Shown here: positions 11,870-23,627 of the stretch, in pieces | How the letters are laid out: the number at the start of each line of letters is the position of its first letter | Numbering within the stretch: the stretch's first letter is position 1 | Assembly (NCBI GenBank): GCA_030323885.1 | Contig: CM059188.1 | Location: forward strand, 108,550,644 to 108,614,643 | Length of the DNA stretch: 64,000 nt | Origin: Branchipolynoe longqiensis | Taxonomy: Eukaryota; Annelida; Polychaeta; Phyllodocida; Polynoidae | Direction: 5' to 3' | Notes under the pieces: generated by a model | The model's input: the letters and a program-made list of their open reading frames with translations, nothing else | Database searches by the model: none | What the model was told of the DNA's origin: nothing | Translations under genes and position numbers: made by a program

Positions 11870-12062
11870 TGGGTGGTTGGTGTAGTTTTACGCCCCAGTA
11901 TGACCCTAGGCCATACCAGGACATGCACTGACTTGTAGCACCACGCACTCATGGCGACTTTATAGTGCTGCCCCACTGGGAAATCAGATCGCCGGCACCA
12001 TGACCCGATGTCCCACACAGTCACATTATCCTGACACTGTGCGCCCAGTCCCTGTCTCTTCG
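11870..12062 (-). mobile_element. SINE A fragment (head missing)
   Basis: Carries the body segments CATGGCGACTTTATAGTGC and TCACATTATCCTGACACTG of SINE A. The tRNA-like part is absent. Confidence 0.75.
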
Positions 12063-12775
12063 GTCTGGTAGTGGAGTTCCCGCCCCCTCCCCACGCCCCC
12101 TCCCCAGTCTCCCCGCCCCCCCCCCTCCCCCCGTCCCCCGATGTGGAGTGGTTAGCACACGAACCACGGCCGCTACATGCCCAATGAATGCCTAATCCAC
12201 TGAGGGCTGTGTTGATTAGGCGTGATGCATCGGGCCTCCGGTGTCATACCGGGCACATCCCCCCGCCCCCCGCCCCCCGCCCCGCTCTGTCTAATCCCGC
12301 CCGTCACCCCGCAGATTACCCCGCCCTCGCCCGCCGGATTATCGGATCGCGGCCCCAACATATGAGCGTCTAACCCAGTTAGCGGACACACCCAGCCGCC
12401 ACCGGTGGCACCACCTGGGGGGTTATGTCGGTAGTGCGCAAGCGTCTCACCGGGAGGCGCTACAGTGGGGGGAGGGAGGTGGGGGGGGGGGGTGTATCGG
12501 ACACTCGGGCACTCGGGTCAAGCTGGTAATCGACGGTTAAGGCCGTGGGTTAAGACGACTGGATTGCGAGGGTAAGGGAGGGCGGGGGGAGAGACATCCC
12601 TGTCCTCCCCAGTGTAGGTATAGCACTCAGTCCGGCAAGATGTAGAAGCATCAACGGCTTGAGCGCCGACTTAGGCTTTGCACAAGTTCAGGTCCTTGGG
12701 ATTTGTACCCAGGTTAAGGCGGTAGGCCCCGTTCTGCCCACGCTGCCACTAGTGTTGAAAGCATAGGGATTCCGG
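12063..12775. other. GC-rich unassigned stretch
   Basis: C- and G-rich tracts (12070-12140, 12260-12300, 12470-12500) with mixed sequence between. No exon, RNA gene or known repeat was recognised. Confidence 0.45.
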
Positions 12776-12779
12776 TCAG

Positions 12780-13205
12780 CACCCATCACACCTGACCCCC
12801 TCTCCCACCATCCCCACCATCCCCCACCATCCCCACCCTGCTCCAGCATCCCTACCCCCCGCCCACCATCCCCCACCTCCCCCACCATACCCCCTCTCCC
12901 CCACCATCCACACCCTCCCCATCCTCCGCCCGACCCTCCACGCCCTCCCCACAATCCCCACCCTCACCACCCTCCCTATCTTCCCCCGACCCTCCACACT
13001 CTCCACACCCTCCCCCACCCTCACCACCCTCCACATCCTCCCCACCGTCCTAACCTCCCCACCCTCCCACTATCCCACCCTCCTCACCCTCCTACGCTCC
13101 CCACCCTTCCCGCCATCCCCACCCTCCCTCACCCTCCTATTGCTCCCCACCCTCCCCCACCCTACCCGCCCTCCCCACCTCCCCACCCTCCCCCCACCTC
13201 CTGCA
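12780..13205. repeat. CCCCACCCTCC low-complexity array
   Basis: Degenerate CCCCACCCTCC/CCCCACCATCC repeats. This is one of the few arrays with the G-rich strand on minus. Confidence 0.85.
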
Positions 13206-13364
13206 GCTGATAGTAATTGCACTTGAACCCGAGCTAACGGCGCTTTGATAAGGGGACCCTGGAAGACTGGGGTGATAACTCAGCAGGGCGGACTGCTGCT
13301 GGAACTAATAATAATAATGCGAGGTTTCTTTGTTGTCTGAAAGAAGATCTTTAAAACCGGGCGC

Positions 13365-13655
13365 TGCGGAAGGTCGGGAGTTCTGTCAAGTCCGTCAAGT
13401 CAAACCAATGACTTATAAAATTGGGACTTGTTGCTTCCTAGCCTGGTGCTCGGCTCTAATAGAATAGGCAAGGACTAGTTAGCTCAGTGTCAGGATAATG
13501 TGACTGAGTGGGATATTGGGTCAGTCGCCTGATTTCCCAGTTGAGCAGCACTATTAAGTATTAAGTGGACATGAGTGTGCACTGTCACAAGTCGGTACCC
13601 ATCATGATATGACCTTAGATGTTGCCAGAAAATAATACTCCAACAACCAGCCAAC
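13365..13655 (+). mobile_element. SINE A copy, 5' truncated
   Basis: Starts in the remains of the tRNA-like head (AGGTCGGGAGTTC), then CAATGACTTATAAAATTG and the standard body, ending AATACTCCAACAACCAGCCAA. Confidence 0.75.
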
Positions 13656-13661
13656 CACCTG

Positions 13662-14650
13662 CAGAGTGGTTCATGGCCAGCAGCTTACCGAGGCCTTCCA
13701 AGTGTGAACAGGAGTGAGGAAGGGATGCCTACTGTCACCCTTCCTTTTCCTGTTGGCGATAGATTGGGTAATGAGGACATCAACTGCCCAGAAGAGGAAT
13801 GGCATCCAATGGACAACCTTGGACGCAGTTGGATGACTTTGACTTTGCTGATGACCTGGCACTTCTTTCCCGCACCCTGCAAACAAATGCAGGAGAAGAC
13901 CACTATCATCGCAACTCACTCAGCACGCCTGGCCTCACTATGCACAAAGGGAAGAGCAAAATCCTCAAAATTAACAATAACAACACAGCCCCCATCAGAC
14001 TAGAGGGAGAAGCACTAGAGGAAGTGGAAAGCTTCATCTATCTTGGAAGTGTTGTCAACAGGCTGGGAGGGACAGATGCTGATGTGAGGGTTCGGATTGC
14101 AAAGGCAAGGGCAGCTTTCCATCAGCTGAAGAATGTCTGGGGATCCTCAGAGCTGCCTAGGAACACCAAGATCAGGATATTTTGCTCCATGATAAAGCCT
14201 GTTCTTCTGTATGGTGCAGAGACTTGGAGAACGAAGGTCACCACCATGAATAAAATCCAGTCCTTTATCAACACCTGTCTCAGACAAATCCTAAGCGTAT
14301 GCTGGCCAAACACCATCAGTAACCTGGAGCTGTGGCAGTGAACAGGACAGCAGCCTGTTGAGGAGGAGATCCTTCAGAGATGCTGGAGATGGGTTGGCCA
14401 TACCTTTCGCAAGCCTGCATCCAACACCGCAAGACATGCCCTCTCCTGGAAATCCACAGGCGCGAAAAGGAAGAGAGGGCAGGCCAAGGAGCACAGCTGG
14501 GCACCCGTGACCTGGAGGCAGATGTGAAAGAGGTCTCTGGGCCATACATGGAGGACAGCTGGGACGAAGATTGGCCAGGACCGGTGATAATGGGAGAGCC
14601 CTTGTTCGTGGCCTATGCCCAAAGTTGGGCTGTAGGCGTAAGTAAGTAAT
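13662..14650 (+). mobile_element. Degenerate LINE reverse transcriptase, C-terminal half
   Basis: Three frames must be joined to follow the RT. TGVRKGCLLSPFLFLL is visible at ~13705-13755. The catalytic block DFDFADDLALLS (F/YxDD motif) lies at ~13826-13870. Then comes KGKSKILKINNN, a thumb-like LEEVESFIYLGSVVN and LLYGAETWRTK (13799-14340). Beyond a stop at 14341 the frame continues with WRWVGHTFRKPASN and KRKRGQAKEH before more stops. This pattern is that of RTE-like or similar non-LTR retrotransposon polymerases; the clade is not certain. It ends in a GTAAGTAAGTAA tail. The copy is 5' truncated and inactivated by frameshifts and stops. Confidence 0.85.
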
Positions 14651-14771
14651 CAACCAACATCTTTAAAGGTGCCGTAAATCGGGGTGCCACATTAGAATTA
14701 TGGGTCTACTCACGGTCAGATTAGCACCGTCATTAATTGATTGATTGGTGTTTTAGGTCCTAGCAACATCT

Positions 14772-14980
14772 GAGATGGGATGGTCGAATCAATAAGAGCG
14801 CTGCTGGATCACTTCCTGTGCTTCGAACCTCGGTTGGGTTGAACCAATGACTTTGAAGATTGATACTTGTCGTTAGCTGACCTGGCGCTCAGCATTAATA
14901 CAATAGATAGTTCAGGGACTGGTGTGTTTGGTGTCAAGATAATGTCAGGTCATACATAGTGCCGGCGGTCTGGTCTCACA
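14772..14980 (+). mobile_element. SINE A copy, 3' truncated
   Basis: tRNA-like head GATGGGATGGTCGAATCAAT, B-box-like GCTTCGAACC, then part of the body with deletions. A short reverse piece of the SINE 3' end precedes it at ~14740-14771. Confidence 0.65.
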
Positions 14981-14997
14981 TTGAGTCAACACTGTAA

Positions 14998-15740
14998 GTT
15001 TGTTGTTGGAATTTTACCTCCTGGCAACATCTAAGGTCATATCAGGACAGGTACCGACTTGTGACAGCGTGTACTCATGGTGACTTTGCAATGCTGCCCA
15101 ACTGGGAGACCAGGCTGCCAGCACCTAGATAAAAGATTCACCCGGTACTTGTAGTACATGGGTGAAGACCAGCCTTATGTAAAAACGGTCGAAAAATCGG
15201 GCTAATGAAATGAGTCTTTATGAGAGCCTAATTTCACAATCTAAGAAGCAACATTTATTCTTTGTATATGTCTTCATATTTACCCGCTACTTTTGAGTTG
15301 GAAAATATAATAAAACATATACTTTAATGCAATTTAAAACTGAAATCGATGGCGTTCTCTGGCCGCCATCTTGTCTTTTTGCATTCTCTCCCATTTCACC
15401 AACTCTGTGCTCATATAAGTAACCATTTGACACTGGTGCCAGGCATTCTACTTCTTGTTCCATACTAAAGCTATTTTCGCCCATATTTAGAATACGTTGT
15501 CGTTCACCCCTGTACTGTAAGTATGGGGTGACTCTTTTATCTAACCAGCACCATGACCCAATATCCCACCCAGTCACATTATTCTGGCACTGAGCCAACC
15601 AGTCTTTGCCCTACCCTAATATTAATAATGCCAAGCGCCTGACTAGGAAGCGACGAGTATAAATTGTGTAAGTCATCGGTTTGACTAGACCGGGAATTGA
15701 ACTCCCGACCTTCCGCACGAGAGGCCTGCGCTCTACCGCG
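14998..15740 (-). mobile_element. SINE A copy split by a MITE
   Basis: The SINE reads 14998-15125 and resumes at 15545-15740, ending at the tRNA-like head. The insertion (15126-15544) duplicated eight SINE bases, CCAGCACC, on each side. Confidence 0.9.
15126..15544. mobile_element. hAT-like MITE with 8-bp target duplication
   Basis: A 419-bp insertion with ends TAGATAAAAGATTCACCC and GGGTGACTCTTTTATCTA, flanked by CCAGCACC at 15118-15125 and 15545-15552. An 8-bp duplication is characteristic of the hAT superfamily. The interior has no coding potential. A second, decayed copy with a nested insertion is at 24110-24868. Confidence 0.85.
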
Positions 15741-15976
15741 TCCAGTCAAAGAATAAAGTGTGGCATCACATGGTTGTGGGTCAATGCGAGGTCAGCATCG
15801 AAATGTAAATACATGACAACTTGACTACACTTGGAGGGTTTATTTAGGTGACGAGAGTGAGGGCGGCCATGATGCTTCCATAAGCAGTCACCGTTATGTA
15901 CAGGCGTGCCCTGTTAATATAAACAAATGGTTATGGACTAGGGCAGGTTATCGGTAGTGCAATGGTCAATACATGT
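15741..15976. other. Unassigned spacer
   Basis: Nothing recognised. Confidence 0.5.
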
Positions 15977-15977
15977 A

Positions 15978-16155
15978 CAATAAAACCTCTCTAGCCGTCC
16001 ACCTCAACAGATCGACCACTCCCCAATATCGATCGCTTCATTTGGGCCCCAGCAATATCATTGTAACCATATTCTAACTCCCGAAACCGACCACCTCCCT
16101 AAATGGACCACTTAAAGGCGGTCCCAAGTTCGGTCTATTTACATAGGTTTGACTG
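15978..16155. mobile_element. pogo-like MITE, family A (CAGTAAAACCTC ends)
   Basis: A 178-bp unit with inverted ends CA(G/A)TAAAACCTCTCTA and its complement, next to TA. Other copies are at 30222-30399, 32498-33264 (split), 46529-46706 and 48826-49004, all near 178 bp with the same interior (CGATCGCTTTATTTGGG). CAG...CTG ends and a TA target fit pogo/Tigger-derived MITEs. Confidence 0.85.
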
Positions 16156-16192
16156 TACATGCCAGCTATTCTATTGTAAATCTTGTTTTATT

Positions 16193-16525
16193 TAAAGCTG
16201 CATAGTCCGATGAAATATCAAATTTTAAAAACAAAACCAATTATCTAGATTTGATTTTACATATCTAACTTAGATACTGTGTGTACTGATTAAGCATTTG
16301 TTTCTGCGTAGAAGGCAATACTGAGGCAATTTAACAGAACCTGTTACTCCAGAAGTCTATGGTCTCAGAGTTTTCCATGTTTGCACTCAAAATATGTCAA
16401 CAGTTTACCATTTAAAATAAAAGTAACTTTGAACTAATGTAAAGTAGATACTAGTGATCGATCTAATATATTTATCTCAGAAAAAATACAGAAATTCAAA
16501 ACCATTGGACTATGGAACTTTAACG
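16193..16525 (-). mobile_element. MITE family C copy
   Basis: Reverse orientation; starts TTAAAGCTGCATAGTCCGAT and ends at ACCATTGGACTATGGAACTT. A ~50-bp scrap of SINE C 3' sequence follows at 16518-16560. Confidence 0.8.
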
Positions 16526-16597
16526 ACGCCTCTAGTGCAGATTGATATTTTCATCATCGGGTATTGGGCGTCAATCCAGCTATCATGTACACTGACA

Positions 16598-16930
16598 GGA
16601 TGGCCGAATGAGTTAGAGCGTCCGTCTCCCGTGCTGGTAGATCGTGGGGTCACGGGTTCGAGTCCCGGTCGAGTCAAACCAATGACTTTAAAATTGATAC
16701 TTGTTGCTTCCTAGCCAGGTGCTCGGCATTATTAGGATATGGCAAGGACTGGTGTGCTCAGTGTCAGGATAATGTGACTGAGTGGGATACTAGGTCATGG
16801 TGCCGGCGGCCTGGTTTCCCAGTGGGACAGCACTATAAAGTCGCCATGAGTGCGCACTGTCACAAGTCGGTACCCGTCCTGATATGACCTGAGATGTTGC
16901 TAGGACGTAAGACAACAAACAAACAAACAA
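16598..16930 (+). mobile_element. SINE A copy, complete
   Basis: Full-length copy: head GGATGGCCGAATGAGTTAGA, B box GGTTCGAGTCC, ~250-bp body and an ACAAACAAACAAAC tail. The A/B-box spacing is tRNA-like, but the sequence is a SINE head and not a functional tRNA gene. Confidence 0.9.
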
Positions 16931-17231
16931 ACTGTACACTGACCTGTGCATCCGTCAGTATTGTCAAAGCTATGTTCGGTATTTTTTAATGACTTTTAGT
17001 AGCAATTCTACCATGAAGAATAAGCTATTACATAAGGCGTACATTAGTTTCCCATTACACTTATCGGGTAAAACATGGGTATGCAAACTTTTAGGTGGAT
17101 GGTGATTCCATAGCGAAACAAATAAATTTTTATTTCTGTATTCAGTGTTCAAGACTTAAGAAATATGGAAGAATAGGGAAGGTGCACAGGTCTGATTACC
17201 CCATCGGGATCGAACCTTCCGGTGTCTAACT
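16931..17231. other. Unassigned spacer
   Basis: Nothing recognised. Confidence 0.5.
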
Positions 17232-17235
17232 TTAA

Positions 17236-17639
17236 GCCCCTGTCACTCCTCGCCGGATTGAGCAACGGACAGAATTGTCTAGTCTGGTGGTGTTCGGGCG
17301 TGATAAGTATCAACATGTATTAAAATATGTCAAAATGTTGCGATATCTGGTCAAAGGCTGCCGGACGAATGAACATGAAAGGGACATGAATGGACATGAA
17401 AGGGACATGAAAGGGACATGAATGGATAGCCAACAGATGAAACAAACTCAAACTGGACAAGAACCATAGACATCAATCCGGCAGCATCCGTTCCAAGTTT
17501 TGTGCATGTTCAAAATGTGTAAGGGATCAGGCCGGATATCAACGGATATGCAACGGACACAAACTGGACTTTGCCGGTTTTCGACGGACTTTGTTCAGTT
17601 TCTTTCCGTTTCCTCACTCCGACGAGGTGTGACAGGGGC
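17236..17639. mobile_element. DNA transposon remnant with TTAA target duplication
   Basis: Ends GCCCCTGTCACTCCTCG and CGAGGTGTGACAGGGGC are inverted repeats, with TTAA on both sides (17232-17235, 17640-17643). The interior includes short GGACATGAAAGGGACATGAA repeats and no ORF. A related, longer unit is at 52625-53290. Confidence 0.75.
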
Positions 17640-17757
17640 TTAAGACAAGTCAGGCCCTATTTCTCTCCTAATTGAATGTACATCAAATCGCTATGTATGC
17701 ATTGGAAATTAACTAATAATACAAATGCAGAGGACGTAAAGGCTAATTAAGGTTGCA

Positions 17758-18084
17758 CAGTTGGTTGTTTTGGAGTATTATCTCCTGGCAACATTTAAGG
17801 TCATATCAGGATAGGCACCCACTTGTGACAGTGTGCATGCATGGCAACTTTATAATGCTGCCCCACTGGAAAATCAGACTGCCAGCACCATGAACTGATA
17901 TCGAGTCAGTGACATTATTCTGACACTGCGCTAACCAGTCCTTGCCTTGTCCTATTAATCCCCAGCGCCAGGCTAAGAAGTGACAAGTATCAATTTTATA
18001 ACTCATTGGTTTGACTTGACCGGGAACCAAACTCCGATCTCCCCTGCACGCGAGGCCCACGTTCTACTGATTTGGCCATGGTGC
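17758..18084 (-). mobile_element. SINE A copy
   Basis: Reverse copy, 3' end at left (TTGGTTGTTTTGGAGTATTA), tRNA-like head at right (GAGGCCCACGTTCTAC). Confidence 0.85.
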
Positions 18085-18091
18085 CCGTTTT

Positions 18092-18683
18092 AGGTTTACA
18101 CAGTCCGAAGATTTAGAGTTTGTGCCATTAATTTAAAATAAATATATTAGGTTCATCATTATAATCCACCTTATTTTAGTTTGAAAAATCATTTTCTTAT
18201 AAATGTTGGAGATATTATAATTGGAAACTTACCAAATTAATTGCAGATTGCATGTTGAAATACTGGCCCTGTAGGCTTCAATAGTAGCAAGTTCTATTAA
18301 ATTGTCTCATACTTCCCTGATATGCAGTAACACCTGCATAATAAGTGCGCCAGTATCTAAGGTGGATGTAAAGAGTTCAGGCGCAAAACCCCATAAACGC
18401 CAATCCAAAAACTGCGATAAACATTGCAATCAAACCTACACAAATTAACTATTTTACATTATTACTTTTTTTTCTCATTGCTGCATAATCATCTCATCAC
18501 AAGAAAAGTGGAATTAGTGAGAATTGAAATTATTTTCAGGTAAAAATCTTTTATTTTAATTAAATGTTTGGATTGGCGTCTATAGGGTTTTGTGCCTGAA
18601 CTCTTCATATGTAGAATTAAATGTAAAGAAGTGCTTCTGTTTCACAATTTTGATATTTTCAGCGGACTATGCAGCTTTAATCA
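18092..18683 (+). mobile_element. MITE family C copy interrupted by MITE D
   Basis: Starts ACACAGTCCGAAGATTTAGA, ends AGCGGACTATGCAGCTTT. The family C interior is broken near 18374 and resumes near 18610. Confidence 0.8.
18374..18609. mobile_element. MITE family D nested in family C
   Basis: Ends AAGAGTTCAGGCGCAAAACC and GGTTTTGTGCCTGAACTCTT form long inverted repeats. The flanking family C sequence ATGTA is present on both sides. Confidence 0.85.
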
Positions 18684-18721
18684 TCACTATGATACCAATT
18701 AATGCAAAACACTTGTTTGCT

Positions 18722-19025
18722 ATGCTACTTAGCATCAGCGTTGTTATTAGTGTTATTGTTCAATATTATTATTGCCATTATTATAATTAATATAACTATT
18801 ATATTACAATAAACAATAATACTGTTTCTACTCACATGTATTTACCTATTCATTAATTGCACAGGTTATTTAGCACAAAGATACCAATTCAGTTCAATCC
18901 AATGAAGTTTATTTCAACATCCTCATTATATACAGTAGCAATTTCCATGAAACTGATTTATGATGGGTGAAGAAAAGGAGAATGAAAAAAGCACAATGTT
19001 TACGATATACATTCCCCTTGGAATA
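18722..19025 (+). repeat. AT-rich dispersed repeat E
   Basis: This block (CAGCGTTGTTATTAGTGTTA ... TTTATTTCAACATCCTCATT ... TACATTCCCCTTGG) occurs in reverse at 19820-20025 and 20515-20705, and in pieces at 39285-39410 and 39595-39655. Type unknown. Confidence 0.75.
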
Positions 19026-19819
19026 AATATAATCAATAGACTCATACAACACGTATGTTGCGAGGCAACATCGTTAATTTGCGAGCGAGGCTAACATGAC
19101 CTTTTTCGTGACCTCCATATGACCTACTCTGCCCCAAACCTCACTTCGCCACAAGCCCGCAAACAAGCAAGTCAGATTTTCCCACCCACCCAACCCTTTT
19201 TTCTTTGTTTTCGTTAGTTCAGTCATTGGTAGGGGTTAAGTGCTGATTTCACTAATTGCCTCTATTTACTATGCCTTAAATGTATCTCTCATCTCGCTTC
19301 AGAAATATGTCCAGTCGCATTTGCCAACTACAACAGCCAATTGATGAACGATAAGGAAGCCAGTCCTTCTGTGACACTGGTGCCAGTCACCCGCATTTGA
19401 GCCAGCCTCACTCGCCTCTGTGGCACTGACTTTTTTGTTTATTTTTTGTTATCTGTTATGATATGATGATTGAGATAACCCTATGATATTCCATGATGGA
19501 GCTTCTATTCAATAAATATAAAAACTTATATATGCCTTCTCTCGTGTGTCCGAGCGCTGCAAATTACAGTTTATAATGGTTTTAAAACCCTCCGCCTACC
19601 CAAGAATTACAGAATTGTGTAAGCGGCTCGGACACTGCTTGGTTTTATTGTTCTATAATGTAGTAGTCTGCACTGACCTCTCAGCCAAGATTATATACAA
19701 TACAGTCTACTGTAACAATGTGATGGGTAGAGAGCCTAGCTAGATAGGTTCCATACTAAATAATACTCTGATAACAAGGTATACAGCACATTACTTAAGA
19801 GGTAAACCTTAAGCCATTC
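19026..19819. other. Unassigned stretch
   Basis: No gene was seen. Short open frames do not show recognisable domains. Confidence 0.45.
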
Positions 19820-20025
19820 ACTCACTAATAATGAGGATGTTGAAATGATCTTTATTGAATTGAATTTTATTGTTATCTTTTGTGCTATATAATCTGTGCA
19901 ATTAATACATAGGTAAAAACACTTCAGTAGACACATTACTGTTTATTGTAATAGTTATAATAATTATAATAACGGCAATAATAATATTGAACAATAGCAC
20001 TAATAAAAACGCTGATAACAATAAT
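19820..20025 (-). repeat. Repeat E, inverted copy
   Basis: Reverse complement of 18722-18950, so the two form a long-range inverted pair about 1 kb apart. A third partial copy in the same orientation lies at 20515-20705. Confidence 0.75.
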
Positions 20026-20159
20026 GTGGTAGTCTGCACTGACTTCTCAGCCAAGGTTATATAGACTACAGGCTACTGTAACAATGTGAGAGGCAGAGAT
20101 CTAGATAGGTTCCATGCTAAATAAAACTTGTTTAGCAAGTTATACGTCACATTACTTAA

Positions 20160-20513
20160 AGGTGCATAGTCCGATGGTTTTGAGTTTCTGATATTTTCTG
20201 AGATAAATATATTAGGTTTTGATCGCTATAATCTACCTTACTTTAATTTGAAGTAATGTTTATTTTAAATGGCTAACTTTTGAGATATTTGAAGTGTAAG
20301 CATGCAACATTAATTTTGGCAAGCATGCCAAAACTCTGACACCATAGGCTTCTACTTTAAGAAGTTCTATTAAATTGACTCGATCTTCCCTTCTATGTAG
20401 CGACACATGCTTAATAAATACACCATTCTCTGAGTTAGATATGTTGAATCAAAACTAGATAATTCTTTTGGTTTTGAAAATTTGATGTTTTCATCCGACT
20501 ATGCAGCTTTAAG
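20160..20513 (+). mobile_element. MITE family C copy
   Basis: Starts GGTGCATAGTCCGATGG, ends CATCCGACTATGCAGCTTT. It lies between two Repeat E segments. Confidence 0.85.
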
Positions 20514-20705
20514 AGGTAAAGCTCAAGCCATTCACTCACTAATAATGACGATGTTGAAATCAACTTTATTGAATTGAATTGAATTGAATTGTTATCTTTG
20601 TACTAAATAATGTATGCAATTAATAAATAGGTCAACCACTTCAGTATAAACATTATTGTTTATTGTAATAGTTATTATAATAAGGACAGTAATTGAAGAA
20701 CGCTA

Positions 20706-21195
20706 ATAATGATGCAGCTCCCAACAGATATGACCTGCATGTGTCCTGTGCGGTGGGAGGTGAGGGGGGGGGGGGTTGTAAGTGAGGGTCACTGCGGACT
20801 GGGGAATGGTGGAAGGGAGGGATGGGGTGCGTGGATTCACAGGGCTGGCTGATATTAACCTTGACCTTGCCACGCCCACAGGTCACGCGCTAAGGTTAGG
20901 TCACAGGCCAGCTGGGGTCACCGCGGTGGCGACTCAAGTCTCGAGACCTCACGCGTTACGGCGCGAGAGTACAGCGTGCACATACTCCAGTCTGCGGTCA
21001 GTCCGATTAGCAGTGTATAACCATAGCCAGGCCTTGTTGTCTACACAGATATTGAATATAATTCTGACTTGACATTTTTTTTTTAATGAAATATATATTA
21101 TATATATAATTATGTTGTTCATCCTGTTTGTCTATTGTATACCTTAACATTTATTTATTCACATATGCTTTGATTATGTATATAAACATTAAATA
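20706..21195. promoter_or_regulatory. Possible regulatory patch with AGGTCA half-sites
   Basis: Within 20861-20920 there are TTGACCTTG, AGGTCA, TTAGGTCA and GGGTCA, i.e. four nuclear-receptor half-sites in 60 bp, in moderately GC-rich sequence. No gene is attached. Regulatory role is inference. Confidence 0.3.
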
Positions 21196-21436
21196 TGAAG
21201 AGTTCAGGCGCATAACCACGTGAACGCCAATCCAACCATTTAATTAAAATACAAGATTTTTACCTGATCGTAATTTTAGTTCTCATTAATTCCACTTTCC
21301 TTGTGATGAAATGAGTATGGAGCAATGAACAATTAAATGGGAATGTAAAAAAAAAAGAACTTTTTGAATGTTTTATTCCAATGTTTATCTCAATTTTGGG
21401 ATTGGCATTTACAGGGTTTTTGCGCCTGTATTTGTC
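21196..21436. mobile_element. MITE family D copy
   Basis: Left end GAAGAGTTCAGGCGCATAAC; right end GGATTGGCATTTACAGGG, with the last bases decayed. Confidence 0.75.
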
Positions 21437-22320
21437 ATATATAAGTGTGACTGACAGTGGCCAACATCCGGTTGAGGAGAGGTGGGCTGAGATGGCGCCA
21501 CCGGTACAGTGTTGCATCTTACGGAGTATAACAATAATCATAATATTAAGTAACATTCCCTTCCTTATCTTTATACTAGCATAATACGTTATACATAACA
21601 TATATAGTTCATTCTGTTTTTCTATTTTACACCTTAAAATTAATGTATTCACATATGCTTTGATTATGCAAATACACATAGAAATAAGGGTATATATATG
21701 ACACACATGCCAAGTATTGTGTGTAGGCATATATATGTATATAGAGGGAGAGCTTTTGGATAAAGGGGAGAGCTGAGAGTGAGAACACTGAAGTGTTGAC
21801 GTCGCCATTTGTCAAAAAATACAAATGATAACCCGACATTTCAAACCAGTTTGTAAGCCGATACGCTCCAATGCCTCTCGCCATTCACCATCCACACCCG
21901 ACACAGCTCCTCCCACATGACCTTGCCACAATTCCCGCCCATGACCTTGACCTCTCGAGGGGAGGGGAGTGGTGGTGGGAGGGGGTATTGCGCACGCCGC
22001 CGTAACAACCGGAAGTGATGACCGGCACCGGCGCCTGACTGCGCGCGCATACTGTTTGGGTGGCGTTATTATAACAGATTAACAGCGCTGATTCCCCGGC
22101 CATTCCGTGGGAAAGCGATGGCTTTACCCCGCGCAGTGCATTGTGGGAACATGGCCTATCGTCAGGGTGGGTGGGTGGGGGAGTGGGTGTGATGAGGTGT
22201 GAATGCGATATAAAGTTACTGGGTGGTCTAAGTCGGCGCCATGTTGTGTAACCTATCGTAATCAGCTGGCCGGAAAGATAGGCTGCTATCGGCCGTGATG
22301 GGTGGTACTGGTAGTGTGGT
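21437..22320. other. Unassigned stretch with two TGACCTTG motifs
   Basis: No gene was seen. TGACCTTG at 21918-21925 and TGACCTTGACCT at 21942-21953 echo the half-site cluster 1 kb upstream. A CpG-richer part runs 21960-22130. Confidence 0.4.
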
Positions 22321-22329
22321 GCGGACCTT

Positions 22330-23160
22330 CCTGTGTTGAGTGTGGGTGTGGGTGTGGGTTTGCGTGTAGGTGCGGGTGTGGGTGTGGGTGTGGGTGTGGG
22401 TGTGGGTGTGGGTGTGGGTGTGGGTGTGGGTGTGGGTGCGGGTGTGGGTGTGGATGTGGATGCGGGTGTGGGTGTGGGTGTGGGTGCGGGTGTGGGTGTG
22501 GATGTGGATGCGGGTGCGGGTGTGGGTGAGGGTGTGGGTGCGGGTGCGGGTGTGGGTGTGGGTGCGGGTGTGGGTGCGGGTGTGGGTGTGGATGTTGATG
22601 CGGGTGTGGGTGAGGGTGTGGGTGCGGGTGTGGGTGTGGGTGGGGTGTGGGTGCGGGTGTGGGTGCGGGTATGGGTGTGGGTGTGGATGTGGGTGCAGGT
22701 GTGGGTGTGGGTGTGGATGTGGACATGGGTGCGGGTGTGGGTGTGGGTGTGGGTGCGGGTGTGGGTGTGGGTGCGGGTGTGGGTGCGGGTGCGGGTGTGG
22801 GTGTGGGTGCGGGTGTGGGTGCGGGTGTGGGTGCGGGTGCGGGTGCGGGTGTGGGTGTGGTGTGGGTGCGGGTGTGGGTGTGGGTGTGGGTGTGGGTGTG
22901 GGTGTGGGTGTGGGTGCGGGTGTGGGTGCGGGTGTGGGTGCGGGTGTGGGTGCGGATGCGGGCGTGAGTGTGGGTGAGCGTGAGAGTGTGTGTGGGTGTC
23001 GGTGCGGTGCGGGTGCGGGTGCGGGTGTGGGGGTGGGGGTGGGTGAGGGTGAAGATGTGGGTGCGGGTGTGGGGTTTGGGAGCGGGTTAGGGGGCGGGTG
23101 TGGGTGTGGGGTGTGGGTGTGGGTGTGCGTGTGCGTGTGCGTGTGTGCGCGTGTCTATGC
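22330..23160 (+). repeat. GGGTGT/GGGTGC hexamer array
   Basis: About 800 bp of GGGTGT and GGGTGC hexamers with a few GGATGT and GGGTGA variants. Reading frames such as (GC)n, (GV)n or (HP)n are repeat products. The array is G-rich on plus with G-quadruplex potential. It is not the animal telomere repeat TTAGGG. Confidence 0.95.
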
Positions 23161-23627
23161 GTGTGTGTACAAGTGATGCAATTAATTTCCCGGACAAGAA
23201 AAAAGAAGTGTGTGTGTGCGGCGGGGGGCGGGGGGGGGGGGTGACACGAAAATAAATACCAATCTTTTCATATTCAGTTGCTTGCAAACTATAGTTTAAA
23301 TCATGTGAGATTTCTGAAGTAAATGAATAGTTCAAGGTGGCTTATACCTAACTAAACTAGGCAGGGCATTTACAATGCGATGTATATTAAAAACTTAGAT
23401 TTGTTGGGTTTTATTGTGCTGAAGAGTGTGAGTGAGATTGTAGTTGGAAGGCCTCTTCTGTTGAGACTGGCAGGCCGGCGGTGGCAGGGTAGCAGGCCGG
23501 CGGGCGGGTGGGCGGTCGGGATGGGTGGACGTGTGGACGGATGGGCGGGGCGGATGGGCGTGCTGGACCCCCCACGTAGGGACTGACACGCCGCCGGCTT
23601 GAGACGCGCTAACACCCAGGGTCTAGG
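23161..23627. other. Unassigned spacer
   Basis: Includes a GGCGGGGGG tract at 23220-23240 and a G-rich patch at 23460-23570. No gene was seen. Confidence 0.5.

Noticed and set aside
16598..16690. tRNA-like sequence with A and B boxes
   Set aside because: Identical context recurs in about 20 SINE A copies with a shared non-tRNA body; the cloverleaf is degenerate, so no tRNA gene is called here or at the other SINE heads.
22286..23176. Frames of (HP)n, (GV)n and (GC)n
   Set aside because: Direct products of a GGGTGY hexamer array.
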